From assembly GCA_028275505.1 (NCBI GenBank), contig JAPWUP010000006.1:1-53589 (forward strand): 53,589 bases of DNA, in the 5' to 3' direction. How positions within the stretch are numbered: the first letter of the stretch is position 1; every line of letters begins with the position of its first letter. Positions 27,769 through 36,613 of this stretch are shown here, one piece after another. The translations under genes were made by a program, and so were the position numbers. This DNA is from Bryobacteraceae bacterium. Its GTDB lineage: Bacteria; Acidobacteriota; Terriglobia; Bryobacterales; Bryobacteraceae. The notes under the pieces were generated by a model, which worked only from the letters and a program-made list of their open reading frames with translations, searched no databases and was not told the DNA's origin.

Positions 27769-28764
27769 CTACAAGAGTCCCGCCTGCCGGTACCAGGCGA
27801 GGGTGCGCGCCAGCGCCTCGGGCAGCGGCGTGCGGGCTTGGAAGCCCAGCTCGGCACGAGCCCGCGCCACGTCGCAAATCCATTCGCCGGCGCGGGCCTC
27901 TGCGACCTTGTCGCGCGAAATGATCGAGGGCTTTCCGCGCAGGCGCGCCGCGGCTTCCCAACCCAGCGCCGCGATCCAGGCTGCCGGCCCGGGCACGCGC
28001 AACAAGCGAGGCCGACGGCCCAGGATCTGGCCCGCAAGTTGCACGAACTGCGGCCACGACGCCGGCGTCGGATCCGCCATGAAGTAGGTGCGCCCCGCCG
28101 CCTTCTCGGCCGCGGCCGCCTCGAGCAGGCCCTCCACCAAATCCTCGACGTAGATCAGGCTGAACCGCGCCGTCGGGTCACCGACCACCAGCGCCCATCC
28201 GCGCGCCACCATGCGGAAAATCTCGAGTACGTCCGTATCGCGCGGGCCGAAGACCACGGGCGGGCGGACGATCACGGCCCGCCCGGCCCACGCTGACTCC
28301 CGAATCGCCCGCTCGGCTTCAAGCTTGGACCGTCCGTAGCAGGATACGGGCCTCGGTTCCGCACCCTCGCTCACTGGCGAACCGTCCCGGCTGGGACCCA
28401 CCGCAGCGAGGCTGCTGACGTGCACTAATCGCCGGCATGATTCGCCCAGCGCCTCGACCAGGTGGCGCGTGGCGGCGGCGTTGCCCTGTTCGTAGTCCGC
28501 GCGCGAGATCGCCTTGGTCACGCCGGCCAGGTGAAAGACGAGTACCGCGCCGCGCACGGCGTCGCGCAGTCCTTCGCCCGTACGCAAATCCCCCAAGGCT
28601 AGCGTCACCCCGTCCGGCAGAACGCTGGTGCGGCTGGTCCGCCGCACCAGACAGCGCACGCGCGCCCCCAAAGCGACGAGCCTTTCGACAAGGTGACTCC
28701 CGATGAACCCGGTTGCGCCAGTGACGAGGACGGGCAGGCCTCGAAAGAATTCCTGGTAGCTCAC
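27769..28764 (-). CDS. NAD(P)-dependent epimerase/dehydratase, extended SDR
   Basis: A 331-aa Rossmann-fold protein. 'VTGATGFIGSHL' at 14-25 is the dinucleotide-binding motif and 'CYGRSKLEAE' near 143-152 the YxxxK catalytic pair with an upstream serine ('HVSSLAAVG'). Later blocks are 'VIVRPPVVFGPRD' and 'RFSLIYVEDLVEGLLEAA'. It belongs to the atypical/extended SDRs that include GalE-like epimerases and dihydroflavonol-reductase-like enzymes; the substrate is not readable. The GTG start overlaps the galK stop (GTGA), so it is cotranscribed with galK and may act on a nucleotide sugar, possibly as a GalE substitute (inference). Confidence 0.85.
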   Translation of the reverse strand: MSYQEFFRGLPVLVTGATGFIGSHLVERLVALGARVRCLVRRTSRTSVLPDGVTLALGDLRTGEGLRDAVRGAVLVFHLAGVTKAISRADYEQGNAAATRHLVEALGESCRRLVHVSSLAAVGPSRDGSPVSEGAEPRPVSCYGRSKLEAERAIRESAWAGRAVIVRPPVVFGPRDTDVLEIFRMVARGWALVVGDPTARFSLIYVEDLVEGLLEAAAAEKAAGRTYFMADPTPASWPQFVQLAGQILGRRPRLLRVPGPAAWIAALGWEAAARLRGKPSIISRDKVAEARAGEWICDVARARAELGFQARTPLPEALARTLAWYRQAGLL

Positions 28765-29903
28765 AGCTCACCGGCGCCGGCGGAAGGCACGCAGGGGTAG
28801 ATCTGAGGCGTCAGGCCGAAACGTCGCTGGTAGGCATCCTGGATCGCAGGCGCGAAACCTTCGGCTGCATCCTTGCGCACAAGATTCACGGTGCATCCGC
28901 CGAAGCCGCCGCCCGTCATTCGTGCGCCGAGCACGCCGGGGATGCCCAGCGCCGTCTCCACGAGAAAATCCAGTTCCTCGCAGCTCACTTCGTAATCGTC
29001 GCGGAGGCTGCGATGGGAGTCCACCAGGAGGCGTCCCATGCCGGTCAGGTCCCCGGCTTCGCAAGCACGGATGAAATCCTCCACGCGGCGGTTTTCGGTG
29101 ATTACGTGGCGTGCGCGCCGGTACTGGTTGTCCGGCAGCGACTCGCGCCGACGCTCCAGTTCCGCCAGCGTCGCGTCGCGCAGGCTCTCGACGCCCAGCG
29201 CCGCGGCCGCCGAGCGGCATTCCTGGACGCGGACCGGATACGCCGACTGGCCCAGCTCGTGCTTGACCATACTGTTGACGGCGAAGATGGCCACATCCTC
29301 AGGCAGCCGGACCGCGCGATGTTCGAGGCTGCGGCAGTCTATGCAGATCGCTGCGCCTTCGCGGCCGAACACGGCCACGTACTGATCCATGATCCCGCAA
29401 GGGGCCCCGACGAACTCGTTCTCGGCGCGGCGGCACAACCTCACCAGTTCCAGCGGCTCGATAGCGCGCCCGTCGAGCAAAGCCAGGGCCACGGAAACCT
29501 CCAGCGCGGCCGAGCTGCTCAGACCGGATCCAGGCGGCACCGTGCTCCAGACCAGCAGGTTCATCGGACGCACCGGGTAGCCCGCGCGCACCAGCTCCCG
29601 CGCCACGCCGAGCGGGTAGTCGCTCCAGTGCCCGGCAGGCCGCGCTTCGCTAACCTCCTCGATCCGCCACTCGCGCGCTTCGCTATAGTTCTCGGAGAAA
29701 ACGCGCAGGCGCCCGTCACTGCGCGGCGCAGTGGCCGTGTAGCACGCCAGATCCAGCGCCATGGGGAGCACGAACCCGAGGTTGTAATCCGTGTGCTCGC
29801 CGATGAGGTTCACCCGGCCCGGGGCGCGCCAGATTCGCATCGAGGCGACCGGGCCGAAGACCCGCAGGAACGCCTGCTTCAGGAACGCCTGAGTCCCAGC
29901 CAC
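28761..29903 (-). CDS. galK: galactokinase
   Basis: A 380-aa GHMP kinase phosphorylating galactose at C1. 'RAPGRVNLIGEHTDYN' is the galactose-binding signature, 'PPGSGLSSSAALEVS' the ATP loop and 'GARMTGGGFGGCTVNL' the C-terminal GHMP motif. GTG 29903 is chosen because it has GGAG 7 nt upstream and keeps the 'FLRVFG' helix found ahead of the signature in GalK proteins. It overlaps the small upstream gene by 25 nt. ATG 29840 would delete that helix, and a CTG at 29882 forms a CTGA overlap. With the SGLT-like symporter upstream it forms an uptake-and-phosphorylation unit. Confidence 0.93.
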   Translation of the reverse strand: MAGTQAFLKQAFLRVFGPVASMRIWRAPGRVNLIGEHTDYNLGFVLPMALDLACYTATAPRSDGRLRVFSENYSEAREWRIEEVSEARPAGHWSDYPLGVARELVRAGYPVRPMNLLVWSTVPPGSGLSSSAALEVSVALALLDGRAIEPLELVRLCRRAENEFVGAPCGIMDQYVAVFGREGAAICIDCRSLEHRAVRLPEDVAIFAVNSMVKHELGQSAYPVRVQECRSAAAALGVESLRDATLAELERRRESLPDNQYRRARHVITENRRVEDFIRACEAGDLTGMGRLLVDSHRSLRDDYEVSCEELDFLVETALGIPGVLGARMTGGGFGGCTVNLVRKDAAEGFAPAIQDAYQRRFGLTPQIYPCVPSAGAGEL

Positions 29904-30064
29904 AGCATGACTCCGCCAAACGCCAGCATGCCTGCCCCTGCGTACAGGTTCACGTTCACATCCGTCAGCGGGGCCGGATGCGTCGGACCTGCCAGCCCGG
30001 TTGCGCACAAAATCAGCCCGATCAGCGTGAAGAACAGTCCCGAAGGCAGCCGCAAATCCCACAT
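29879..30064 (-). CDS. small two-helix membrane protein between symporter and galK
   Basis: A 61-aa protein with two hydrophobic segments, about 8-26 ('SGLFFTLIGLILCATGLAG') and 39-57 ('NLYAGAGMLAFGGVMLWLG'), joined by a short polar loop with TDVN, and ending RRS. It starts 5 nt after the symporter stop and overlaps the galK start, so it is a genuine member of the operon. It may be a small accessory subunit of the symporter; no family is recognised. Confidence 0.65.
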   Translation of the reverse strand: MWDLRLPSGLFFTLIGLILCATGLAGPTHPAPLTDVNVNLYAGAGMLAFGGVMLWLGLRRS

Positions 30065-30069
30065 AGGCT

Positions 30070-31722
30070 TTATCCGAACCAGATGTTCAGCAACAGGCAG
30101 CTAATGCCAACGACCACGGCCAGCACAGCCGGACGCTGGTACCAGCGGGCCTGCGGTTCCGGAGGCGGCAGGCGCGTGATGCCGTAAACCAGGTTGACCA
30201 GCTCGGACTCGGGTCGCGGCCTGGTAAGCAGGCTGACCACGATGGTTGCCAGGAAGCAGGTCGTCCACGCCACGATCGCGATCCAGAAATTCTGCGCCAT
30301 GGTGGAGGGAAATTCGTGCAACCGGGCGATCCAGGCGCCCTTGCCCTCGGCCAGCGTCAGTCCGTGCGTCAGCGCAGCCGCCCCCGTTCCCGCCAGCAGG
30401 CCGGTGAAAGCGCCGTGCCCGGTGGCGCGTTTCCAGAACATCCCCAGCAGGAAGGTTGCAAACAGCGGAGCGTTCACGAACCCGAACACGAGCTGGAGCA
30501 GATCCATGATGTTGTTGTAAAGCTGGGCCAGGTAGGCGGTGGCGATGGAAAGCCCGGTGCCCACGATCGTTGTCAGCCGGCCCACCATGAGGTAGTGACT
30601 GTCGGGGGCGCCCTTGCGGATGTGGCCCTGGTAAATGTCGTAGGTCCAGACCGTGTTGAGCGCGGTGATGTTCCCCGCCATGCCGCTCATAAAGGATGCC
30701 ATCAGAGCCGTCAATCCCACGCCCAGCAAGCCGGAGGGATAGAACGAAGCCATCAGCGTGGTGAGCGTCAGGTCGTAGTCATAGCCGGAACCCTTGGGCG
30801 GAAGCGAGTAACCCACGTTCATCTGCATCAGCGCCATCGCGGCAATGCCGGGTACGATGACGATGAACGGGATCAGCATCTTGGGGAAGGCAGCCACCAG
30901 CGGCGTGTTGCGCGCAGCCGTCATGGAGTTGGCAGCCAGGGCGCGCTGGATCACCAGAAAGTCCGTGCACCAGTAACCAAAGGAAAGCACGAACCCGAGG
31001 CCCATAACCAGGCCGAACACTTCCACGCCCATGGCGTTGGCCGAAGGGCTGTACGTGTAGGCCCACGAGTGCGTCATCATCGCGGGCAAGCGCGAAGATA
31101 TGCCTTCCCAGCCGCCCGCGCGGTGAACGGCAAGCATGGCCAGCGGTGTGAAGCCCAGCACGATGAGAAAGAACTGCAGCACTTCGTTGTACATCGCGCT
31201 GGTCAGCCCGCCCAGGTAGGTGTAGGCCAGCACGATGCCGGCTGAAAGCAGCACAGAAGCCGTGAAGCTCCAGCCCAGCACGAGCTGAAAGAGCCGCCCC
31301 AGCGCGTACATCGAGATCCCCGAACTGAACACTGTCATCGCCGCAAACGTCACGGCATTGAAGGTGCGCGTCTTCTCATCGAAGCGCAGGCGCAGATATT
31401 CGGGGACGGAACGGGCGCGGCTCCCGTAGTAGAACGGCATCATGAACACGCCCACGAAAATCATGGCCGGGATGGCGCCGATCCAGTAAAAGTGGGCGGT
31501 CATCAATCCGTACTTGGCCCCCGAAGCGCACATGCCGATCATTTCCTGCGCGCCCATGTTCGCGGCGATGAAGGCCAGGCTCGTGATCCACAGGGGCACC
31601 GAGCGGCTGGAGGTCAGGAAATCCTCGCTGGAGGCGACACGCTTGCGGATGAGCCATCCGATGCCCAGAACAAAGGCGAAGTAAAGAGCGATGATCAGAT
31701 AGTCTACGGGTGCGAGTCTCAA
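30070..31722 (-). CDS. sodium/solute symporter, SGLT-like (probable galactose/glucose)
   Basis: A 550-aa SSS-family transporter with about 13-14 membrane helices, opening with 'YLIIALYFAFVLGIGWLI'. 'ANMGAQEMIGMCASGAKYG' near 55-75 and 'FSYGW/FGYWCTDFLVIQRALAA'-type sequence near 265 are characteristic of the vSGLT branch, which carries sugars. TTG 31722 is chosen since it gives the normal family N-terminus 'MRLAPVDYL'; upstream codons are unconserved and no ribosome site is obvious. Downstream are a two-helix membrane protein and galK, so galactose is the most likely substrate (inference). It is divergent from the hypothetical gene at 31822 across 99 bp. Confidence 0.9.
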   Translation of the reverse strand: MRLAPVDYLIIALYFAFVLGIGWLIRKRVASSEDFLTSSRSVPLWITSLAFIAANMGAQEMIGMCASGAKYGLMTAHFYWIGAIPAMIFVGVFMMPFYYGSRARSVPEYLRLRFDEKTRTFNAVTFAAMTVFSSGISMYALGRLFQLVLGWSFTASVLLSAGIVLAYTYLGGLTSAMYNEVLQFFLIVLGFTPLAMLAVHRAGGWEGISSRLPAMMTHSWAYTYSPSANAMGVEVFGLVMGLGFVLSFGYWCTDFLVIQRALAANSMTAARNTPLVAAFPKMLIPFIVIVPGIAAMALMQMNVGYSLPPKGSGYDYDLTLTTLMASFYPSGLLGVGLTALMASFMSGMAGNITALNTVWTYDIYQGHIRKGAPDSHYLMVGRLTTIVGTGLSIATAYLAQLYNNIMDLLQLVFGFVNAPLFATFLLGMFWKRATGHGAFTGLLAGTGAAALTHGLTLAEGKGAWIARLHEFPSTMAQNFWIAIVAWTTCFLATIVVSLLTRPRPESELVNLVYGITRLPPPEPQARWYQRPAVLAVVVGISCLLLNIWFG

Positions 31723-31821
31723 GGGAGAATCGAGTCTACCGCGAAAGCGTGGTTCTCCGCAAACCGGCCTGCGGACGGCCGGGAGCGCCGGATCGTTTCG
31801 GGGCGGCGCTACATTGGAAAT

Positions 31822-33186
31822 ATGCTGCTTGCGCTGCTGGTGGCCGCCGCTTCCGCCTGGGTTCCGGCTCGCTGGAGCAGTACGGATCCCCGTTCGCTGG
31901 AACTGCTGGCGAATACCCCCGTCAACTGCCTCCTGCTCGAGCGGGTGTCCCGGGACTTTGTGGCCGCGGCGAGTGACCGGCAAATTGCCGTGTTACGGGT
32001 GGTCCGTCCGGGCGAGGATTCTGGCGCCATCGTGAAAGAGGCCACCGAAGCGGGAGTCGCCGGGCTGGTTCTCGAGGGCGCCTTCGCGGACGAGGTCGCC
32101 CAGCAATTCCGAGACGCAGCCCGGCAGGCCAACTGGACCGTCGTAGAGCTGCCGCCTCGCGCGCGCCTGCGCCTGAACACGGACGCTCCCATCATCGGGA
32201 CCTACGAAGGACTGTGGCCGGGTATCCGCGCCCTGGAAGGCGATGCCGCGCGCGCCGCTCCCACCGGCGGTCCTTGGGTGGAAACCAACACAGGCTTTCT
32301 CCGTTACGTACGCGCCGTCACCGACGCCGCGGTGTGGATCGCCAACAAGCCGCCTTCCGGCTCTGTGTTGCCCGTGCAGCGCTACCTGAACGCCATCGCG
32401 GACGCAGCCCTTGCCGGAGCCCGCTGGGTGGTTGCGCTCGATCCCGATTTCGATCGTCGGTTGCATGGGCGCGATGCCAAGGCTCTGGATGCGTGGACGC
32501 GCATCGCCGCCCACCTCAAGTTCTACGAAGACCACGCAGAGTGGCGACGTTGGAGGCCCGCCGGACGGCTCGCTCTGATCCAGGATGAATCCAGCGGCGC
32601 TCTGCTTTCGGGCGGCATTCTCGACATGATCGCTGTGAAGCACGCACCCGTGCGGCCCCTGCCCAGGACGCGACTGACGGCCGCAGCGCTCAAAGACGCG
32701 CGGCTGGTGGTCAACGTGGATCCGTCTTCGTTGGGTGAGGCCGAAAAAGAGGCTTTGCGAAGCTTCACCCGTTCCGGCGGCACCCTGCTTTCGGGACCGC
32801 CCGGCTGGAAATTTCCTCCACCCCAAGAGGGCCGCATCACATTGGAGGAAAAGGACCTCGAGCGCCTCAACGAAATCTGGCGTGAAGTGAACTCGCTCGT
32901 CGGTCGTCGCAACCTCGGCGCACGCCTGTTCAATGCCGCCGGAATGCTCTCCAACCTGCTGGCCAGTCCCGATGGCAAGCAGATCCTGTTGCACCTGGCC
33001 AACTTCACGGACTACCCGGCGGAGAACATCACCGTACACGTCGCCGCCGCCTGCCACGCCGCACGCCTGCTCGCGCCCGGCGAACCGCCCCGCACGCTCT
33101 CACCCTACCCCATCGAAGAGGGCGTCGCCGTGGAGATCGAGCGAATCGCGACCAGCGCCGCCCTCCTGCTAGACTGTAAGCCATGA
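31822..33186 (+). CDS. secreted hypothetical protein, first member of the DUF362 cassette (copy 2)
   Basis: A 454-aa protein with a short signal peptide (1-14, 'MLLALLVAAASAW'). The middle contains 'AAVWIANKPPSGSVLPVQRY' and 'LNAIADAALAGARWVVALDP', suggesting a TIM-barrel or glycosidase-like alpha/beta fold. After about residue 250 comes a glutamine-amidotransferase-like segment ('FTRSGGTLLSGPPGWKFPPP'), then a beta domain ('HLANFTDYPAENITVHV'). This layout is reminiscent of beta-galactosidase trimerisation-type domains, but no confident family call is possible. Its stop overlaps the DUF362 start (ATGA). The partial gene at 1-633 appears to be its paralogue. Confidence 0.65.
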   Translation: MLLALLVAAASAWVPARWSSTDPRSLELLANTPVNCLLLERVSRDFVAAASDRQIAVLRVVRPGEDSGAIVKEATEAGVAGLVLEGAFADEVAQQFRDAARQANWTVVELPPRARLRLNTDAPIIGTYEGLWPGIRALEGDAARAAPTGGPWVETNTGFLRYVRAVTDAAVWIANKPPSGSVLPVQRYLNAIADAALAGARWVVALDPDFDRRLHGRDAKALDAWTRIAAHLKFYEDHAEWRRWRPAGRLALIQDESSGALLSGGILDMIAVKHAPVRPLPRTRLTAAALKDARLVVNVDPSSLGEAEKEALRSFTRSGGTLLSGPPGWKFPPPQEGRITLEEKDLERLNEIWREVNSLVGRRNLGARLFNAAGMLSNLLASPDGKQILLHLANFTDYPAENITVHVAAACHAARLLAPGEPPRTLSPYPIEEGVAVEIERIATSAALLLDCKP

Positions 33187-34298
33187 CTCGGAGGGAACTG
33201 CTGGGATTGTTTGCCGGCGCAGCTCTGGGACCGGCTGCGCAACCGCCGGCCGCTCCCGTGGCCATTGCACGGGTGGCCGGTTATGACTCAGGACTCGAGG
33301 AAGCCGTCGCCCGCCTCTTCGATCAGCTGGGCGGCCTGGGCAGGCTGGTCAAAGGGAAGACCGTGACCATCAAACTGAACCTGACCGGGAGTCCGGCGCT
33401 GCGTTTCGAAGGCCGGCCGCTCGGCACGACCCACTACGTGCACCCGCGCGTGGTGGGCGCCGTGGTGCGGGCGATGGGACAGGCGGGCGCCCGGCGTATC
33501 CGCTTGGTGGAAAGCTGCTGGGCCACCGGCGGGCCGATGGAGGAGTTCTTGCTCGACAGCGGCTGGCCCGTCCGCGCTCTGGCCAGCGCCGCCCCGGGCG
33601 TCGAGTTCGAAAACACGAACAACCGTGGCAAGTTCGGGCGCTACGTACGCTTCAAAGTGGCTCGAGGCGCATGGATCTATCCGGCTTACGATCTTAACGC
33701 CGCCTACGAGCAGACGGACGTCTTCGTCAGCCTGGCCAAGCTCAAAAATCACGAGACTTGCGGCGTCACGCTTTCGCTCAAGAACTGCTTCGGCATCACG
33801 CCCGCTTCGATTTACGGTGACGATGCCGGACGTGATGAGCCGAATGAAAATCCGACCAAGGGCCGCGCCGACGTCTTTCATTTCGGAAAGCGTCCGCCAT
33901 CGCGCAGCGCGCCGCAGGAGCTGGATCCTTCCTCCAGCCGGGACCCCGGCTATCGCGTGCCGCGAATCACAGCCGAGCTGGTCTCGGCCCGCCCGGTGGA
34001 TCTGGCGATCATTGACGGGATCCAGACCGTGACGGGCGGGGAAGGTCCCTGGATTCGCGGCCTGAAATTCGTGGAGCCGGGACTGCTCATCGCGGGACTG
34101 AATCCTGTGTGCACGGACGCGGTGGCCATGGCCGTCATGGGCTATGATCCGCAGGCGGGTCGCGGCGCTCCTCCCTTCCGCCGGTGCGATAACACGCTCA
34201 AGCTGGCCGAGAGTCTCGGGGTCGGCACCACGGATCTGCGGCGCATCGAAGTTCGTGGTCTCACGATCGAGCAGGCTCGCTTCCCCTTCCCGACCTGA
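33183..34298 (+). CDS. DUF362 family protein, Tat-type N-terminus (cassette copy 2)
   Basis: A 371-aa protein aligned along its length with the one at 637-1761, including 'LFDQLGGLGRLVKGKTV', 'DVFVSLAKLKNHETCGVTLS', 'KNCFGITPASIYGDD' and 'INPVCTDAVAMAVMGYDP'-type C-terminal sequence. The N-terminal 'TRRELLGLFAGAALG' is a twin-arginine-like signal. No ferredoxin cysteines are visible. The start overlaps the upstream gene's stop, and murB follows 5 nt after its own stop, so three genes are probably read together. The function of DUF362 is unknown; conservation of both partners in duplicate argues that they act as a pair (inference). Confidence 0.87.
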   Translation: MTRRELLGLFAGAALGPAAQPPAAPVAIARVAGYDSGLEEAVARLFDQLGGLGRLVKGKTVTIKLNLTGSPALRFEGRPLGTTHYVHPRVVGAVVRAMGQAGARRIRLVESCWATGGPMEEFLLDSGWPVRALASAAPGVEFENTNNRGKFGRYVRFKVARGAWIYPAYDLNAAYEQTDVFVSLAKLKNHETCGVTLSLKNCFGITPASIYGDDAGRDEPNENPTKGRADVFHFGKRPPSRSAPQELDPSSSRDPGYRVPRITAELVSARPVDLAIIDGIQTVTGGEGPWIRGLKFVEPGLLIAGLNPVCTDAVAMAVMGYDPQAGRGAPPFRRCDNTLKLAESLGVGTTDLRRIEVRGLTIEQARFPFPT

Positions 34299-34302
34299 GC
34301 TG

Positions 34303-35313
34303 ATGCCGACGACCTCAGCGCGTTCGCTCGCCCGGAAACTGGCCGAGTTGCCGGGCGTCGCCGTTGCGGAAGATCTGCCCCTGGCGGAAAAGACGCGCTT
34401 CGGCATCGGCGGTCCCGCGGACCTGTACCTGGAAACGCCCTGCGAAAGCTCTCTCGTCGAGGCGCTGCGCCTTCTCGATGCGGCGAGCATCCCGAGGGCG
34501 ATGCTCGGCGGCGGCACCAACGTGATCGTGGCCGACGAGGGCTTCCGCGGTGCGGTCCTGCATTATACGGGCGCGCGCATGGAAAGGTCGGGTTTGAGCA
34601 TCCACGTTGACGCCGGCGCTGAGCTCCAGAGGCTGGTGGACGAAGCGAATGCGGCGGGCCTGAAGGGCTTGGAAACGCTGGCCGGCATACCCGGCACCGT
34701 CGGAGGTGCAGTCTACGGGAACGCCGGGGCCTACGGTCACTCGATCTCCGAGTGCGTGCGCGAGGTCCGTGTCTGGGATGGAGAACGGGTCGGGTGCCTG
34801 ACGGCTGAGGCGTGCGCTTTCGATTATCGCGAGAGCGTGTTCAAACGCCAGCGCCGGTGGGTCATCCTTGCCGTGAGCCTGGAATTGCAGCCGGGCGATC
34901 CCGCAGAGCTGACCCGGCGCAGCGCCGAGCTGGTCGCTTTGCGCCGCGAGAAATACCCCCCCGAGATGAGGTGCGCGGGCAGCATTTTCAAGAACCTGAT
35001 TTACGATCGCCTGCCGCCGCGGGCCCGCGCGGCCTTCCCGCCCGAGCTGGTGCGCGAGGGGAAGGCGCCCGCCGCGTGGTTTCTCGAGCAGGTCGGCGCC
35101 AAGGGGATGCGGTGCGGCGACATTGTCGTCGCCGCCCATCACGCCAATCTGATTTACAACGCCGGAGCGGGCACCGCGCGTCAGCTCTGCGAACTGATTG
35201 CCGAACTGAAACGGCGCGTGCGGGAGCGCTTCGATCTAGAGCTGGAGGAGGAGGTCCAGTTCCTCGGGCCGCATCCGGGCGGCGGGCTTACGAGCAGCCT
35301 CTGCCCAGCTTGA
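34303..35313 (+). CDS. murB: UDP-N-acetylenolpyruvoylglucosamine reductase
   Basis: A 336-aa FAD enzyme making UDP-N-acetylmuramate for peptidoglycan. 'KTRFGIGGPADLYL' near 27-40, 'MLGGGTNVIVADEGFRG' near 67-83 and 'GIPGTVGGAVYGNAGAYG' near 129-146 bind FAD. 'CAGSIFKN' near 226 holds the catalytic serine, and 'GDIVVAAHHANLIYN' follows. ATG 34303 is taken because it lies just after the DUF362 stop and the residues before it are unconserved. The 3' end overlaps the convergent rhodanese gene by 26 nt. Its place behind a secreted DUF362 cassette is unusual for a cell-wall gene. Confidence 0.95.
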   Translation: MPTTSARSLARKLAELPGVAVAEDLPLAEKTRFGIGGPADLYLETPCESSLVEALRLLDAASIPRAMLGGGTNVIVADEGFRGAVLHYTGARMERSGLSIHVDAGAELQRLVDEANAAGLKGLETLAGIPGTVGGAVYGNAGAYGHSISECVREVRVWDGERVGCLTAEACAFDYRESVFKRQRRWVILAVSLELQPGDPAELTRRSAELVALRREKYPPEMRCAGSIFKNLIYDRLPPRARAAFPPELVREGKAPAAWFLEQVGAKGMRCGDIVVAAHHANLIYNAGAGTARQLCELIAELKRRVRERFDLELEEEVQFLGPHPGGGLTSSLCPA

Positions 35314-35935
35314 GCTTGCGCGGAGCCCCGGGGCCGGGTGAGGGCGGTGCGGGCGTCGGCGCGGGCGTGATGGGTTTCGCCGATGGTTCCGACGGCCCGC
35401 CCATGAACTGCTCGCGCAGCGCCTTTGCCTGCCGGTATCCGGAAGGCGTCCGGTTCTCTCCGCGCAGGCTTTGCGGCGTCATCACCTGATCCCACCAGGC
35501 GCTGATGCCTTCCTTGAGCGAAAGGGCGCGGTAGCCTTTCATGCTCAACAGGAGCTGGGTCTGTGCGGCGTGCCCCGCCCCGAGGCCGTAGACGACGATG
35601 ATCTTGCTGCGATCGAGCTGCTTCAATCCTTCCGCCGTGAAAAGCTGGCTCAGCGGAATGTTGATCGCGCCCGGAATGTGATAGTCGTCGTATTCCCAGG
35701 GTTCCCGCAGGTCAACGAGCTGATAGTCCTTGCGCTTTTCCAGGATCCAGCGGGCCAGCTCGAGCGGCTGGACGTGGTCCTTTTCGGCCAGCATGGCCTC
35801 CACAACGGCTTCGGGAGAAGCGGGATTCCACCCCGCGGCAGATCCAAGAGCGGAGGCTGCCGCCAGCGCGCCCGCCACAACAAGCACTGCAGCCGCCGCC
35901 AGAGTTTTGCCTCTCAGCTCGATTTCGATTCTCAT
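35288..35935 (-). CDS. membrane-anchored rhodanese-like protein lacking the catalytic cysteine
   Basis: A 215-aa protein with an N-terminal membrane anchor (residues 12-32, 'AAAAVLVVAGALAAASALG'), a rhodanese domain at about 60-155 ('YQLVDLREPWEYDDYHIPGA', 'GYRALSLKEGISAWWDQV') and a proline-rich tail. Active rhodaneses have Cys in the loop after the central strand; here that strand and loop read 'IIVVYGLGAGHAAQ', so the persulfide-forming cysteine is missing. It may bind a sulfur anion or act as a structural partner rather than as a transferase. Last gene of the molybdoenzyme/YeeE operon, 21 nt from the YeeE gene; its 3' end overlaps murB. Confidence 0.85.
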   Translation of the reverse strand: MRIEIELRGKTLAAAAVLVVAGALAAASALGSAAGWNPASPEAVVEAMLAEKDHVQPLELARWILEKRKDYQLVDLREPWEYDDYHIPGAINIPLSQLFTAEGLKQLDRSKIIVVYGLGAGHAAQTQLLLSMKGYRALSLKEGISAWWDQVMTPQSLRGENRTPSGYRQAKALREQFMGGPSEPSAKPITPAPTPAPPSPGPGAPRKLKLGRGCS

Positions 35936-35956
35936 TTCGCCCTCCCGTTGGTCTTC

Positions 35957-36613
35957 TCAAACGAGCGCAGCTTCATCCTGCGACGGAGCGGGGCTCGCGG
36001 GGGCGCCGCTCCTGCCCCTCGCGTAGGTCTTCTCGTACAAGCGCCAGCGGCTCTCGCTCATCTCTGCGACCCAGAAGGCACCGAGGGCCACCAGCGTCAC
36101 CAGGAAAGCCACGACGCCTGCAGGGAGGTTCAACACCTGGGGCAGGGTGAGTACGCCTCGCGCGCCGCTCTGATGAAACTCATGCAAGGCCGGCTCTGCC
36201 GCTCCAAAGATCCAGATTCCACCGAAAATTCCGGCCAGAAAAAACAGGGCGTCCAGTTTGCCAGTAACCGCGGCCACCACTCCGGTGCCCGGACAGTATC
36301 CGCCGAGGATGAAACCGGCGCCCAGCAGAAGTCCGCCCACGAGCTGCGGCCACAGGTACGTCTCCGGCACGTAGATCGCGCCGAAATCCAAGACACCGGC
36401 CAGCGACAACCACGCCAGTCCCAGCATGGCCACCACGATGGCGCCGAACATGACTTTCAGCACGCTCCAATCGCGGAAATAGAACTGGCCGGTAAGTCGG
36501 ATCGCACTGGAAAAACCGGCTCTCTCCAGAAAGAAACCGAAAAAGAAACCCAGCAGGAGAGACACCACGATAAAACTGGCGCCCGACAAATCGAGCGGGA
36601 AAGTAGCCGTCAT
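35957..36613 (-). CDS. YeeE/YedE family (sulfur transport) protein, half-size
   Basis: A 218-aa membrane protein, half the length of the classical YeeE/TsuA thiosulfate permease. About five helices are visible, with the signature 'GFILGGYCPGTGVVAAVTG' near 98-116 supplying a conserved cysteine. The ATG overlaps the upstream gene's stop (ATGA) and has AGGAGG in front. The other half of the permease is fused to the cytochrome b upstream, so the two should assemble as a pseudo-dimer pore (inference from two-gene YeeE/YedE systems). A basic C-terminal tail lies in the cytoplasm. Confidence 0.85.
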   Translation of the reverse strand: MTATFPLDLSGASFIVVSLLLGFFFGFFLERAGFSSAIRLTGQFYFRDWSVLKVMFGAIVVAMLGLAWLSLAGVLDFGAIYVPETYLWPQLVGGLLLGAGFILGGYCPGTGVVAAVTGKLDALFFLAGIFGGIWIFGAAEPALHEFHQSGARGVLTLPQVLNLPAGVVAFLVTLVALGAFWVAEMSESRWRLYEKTYARGRSGAPASPAPSQDEAALV

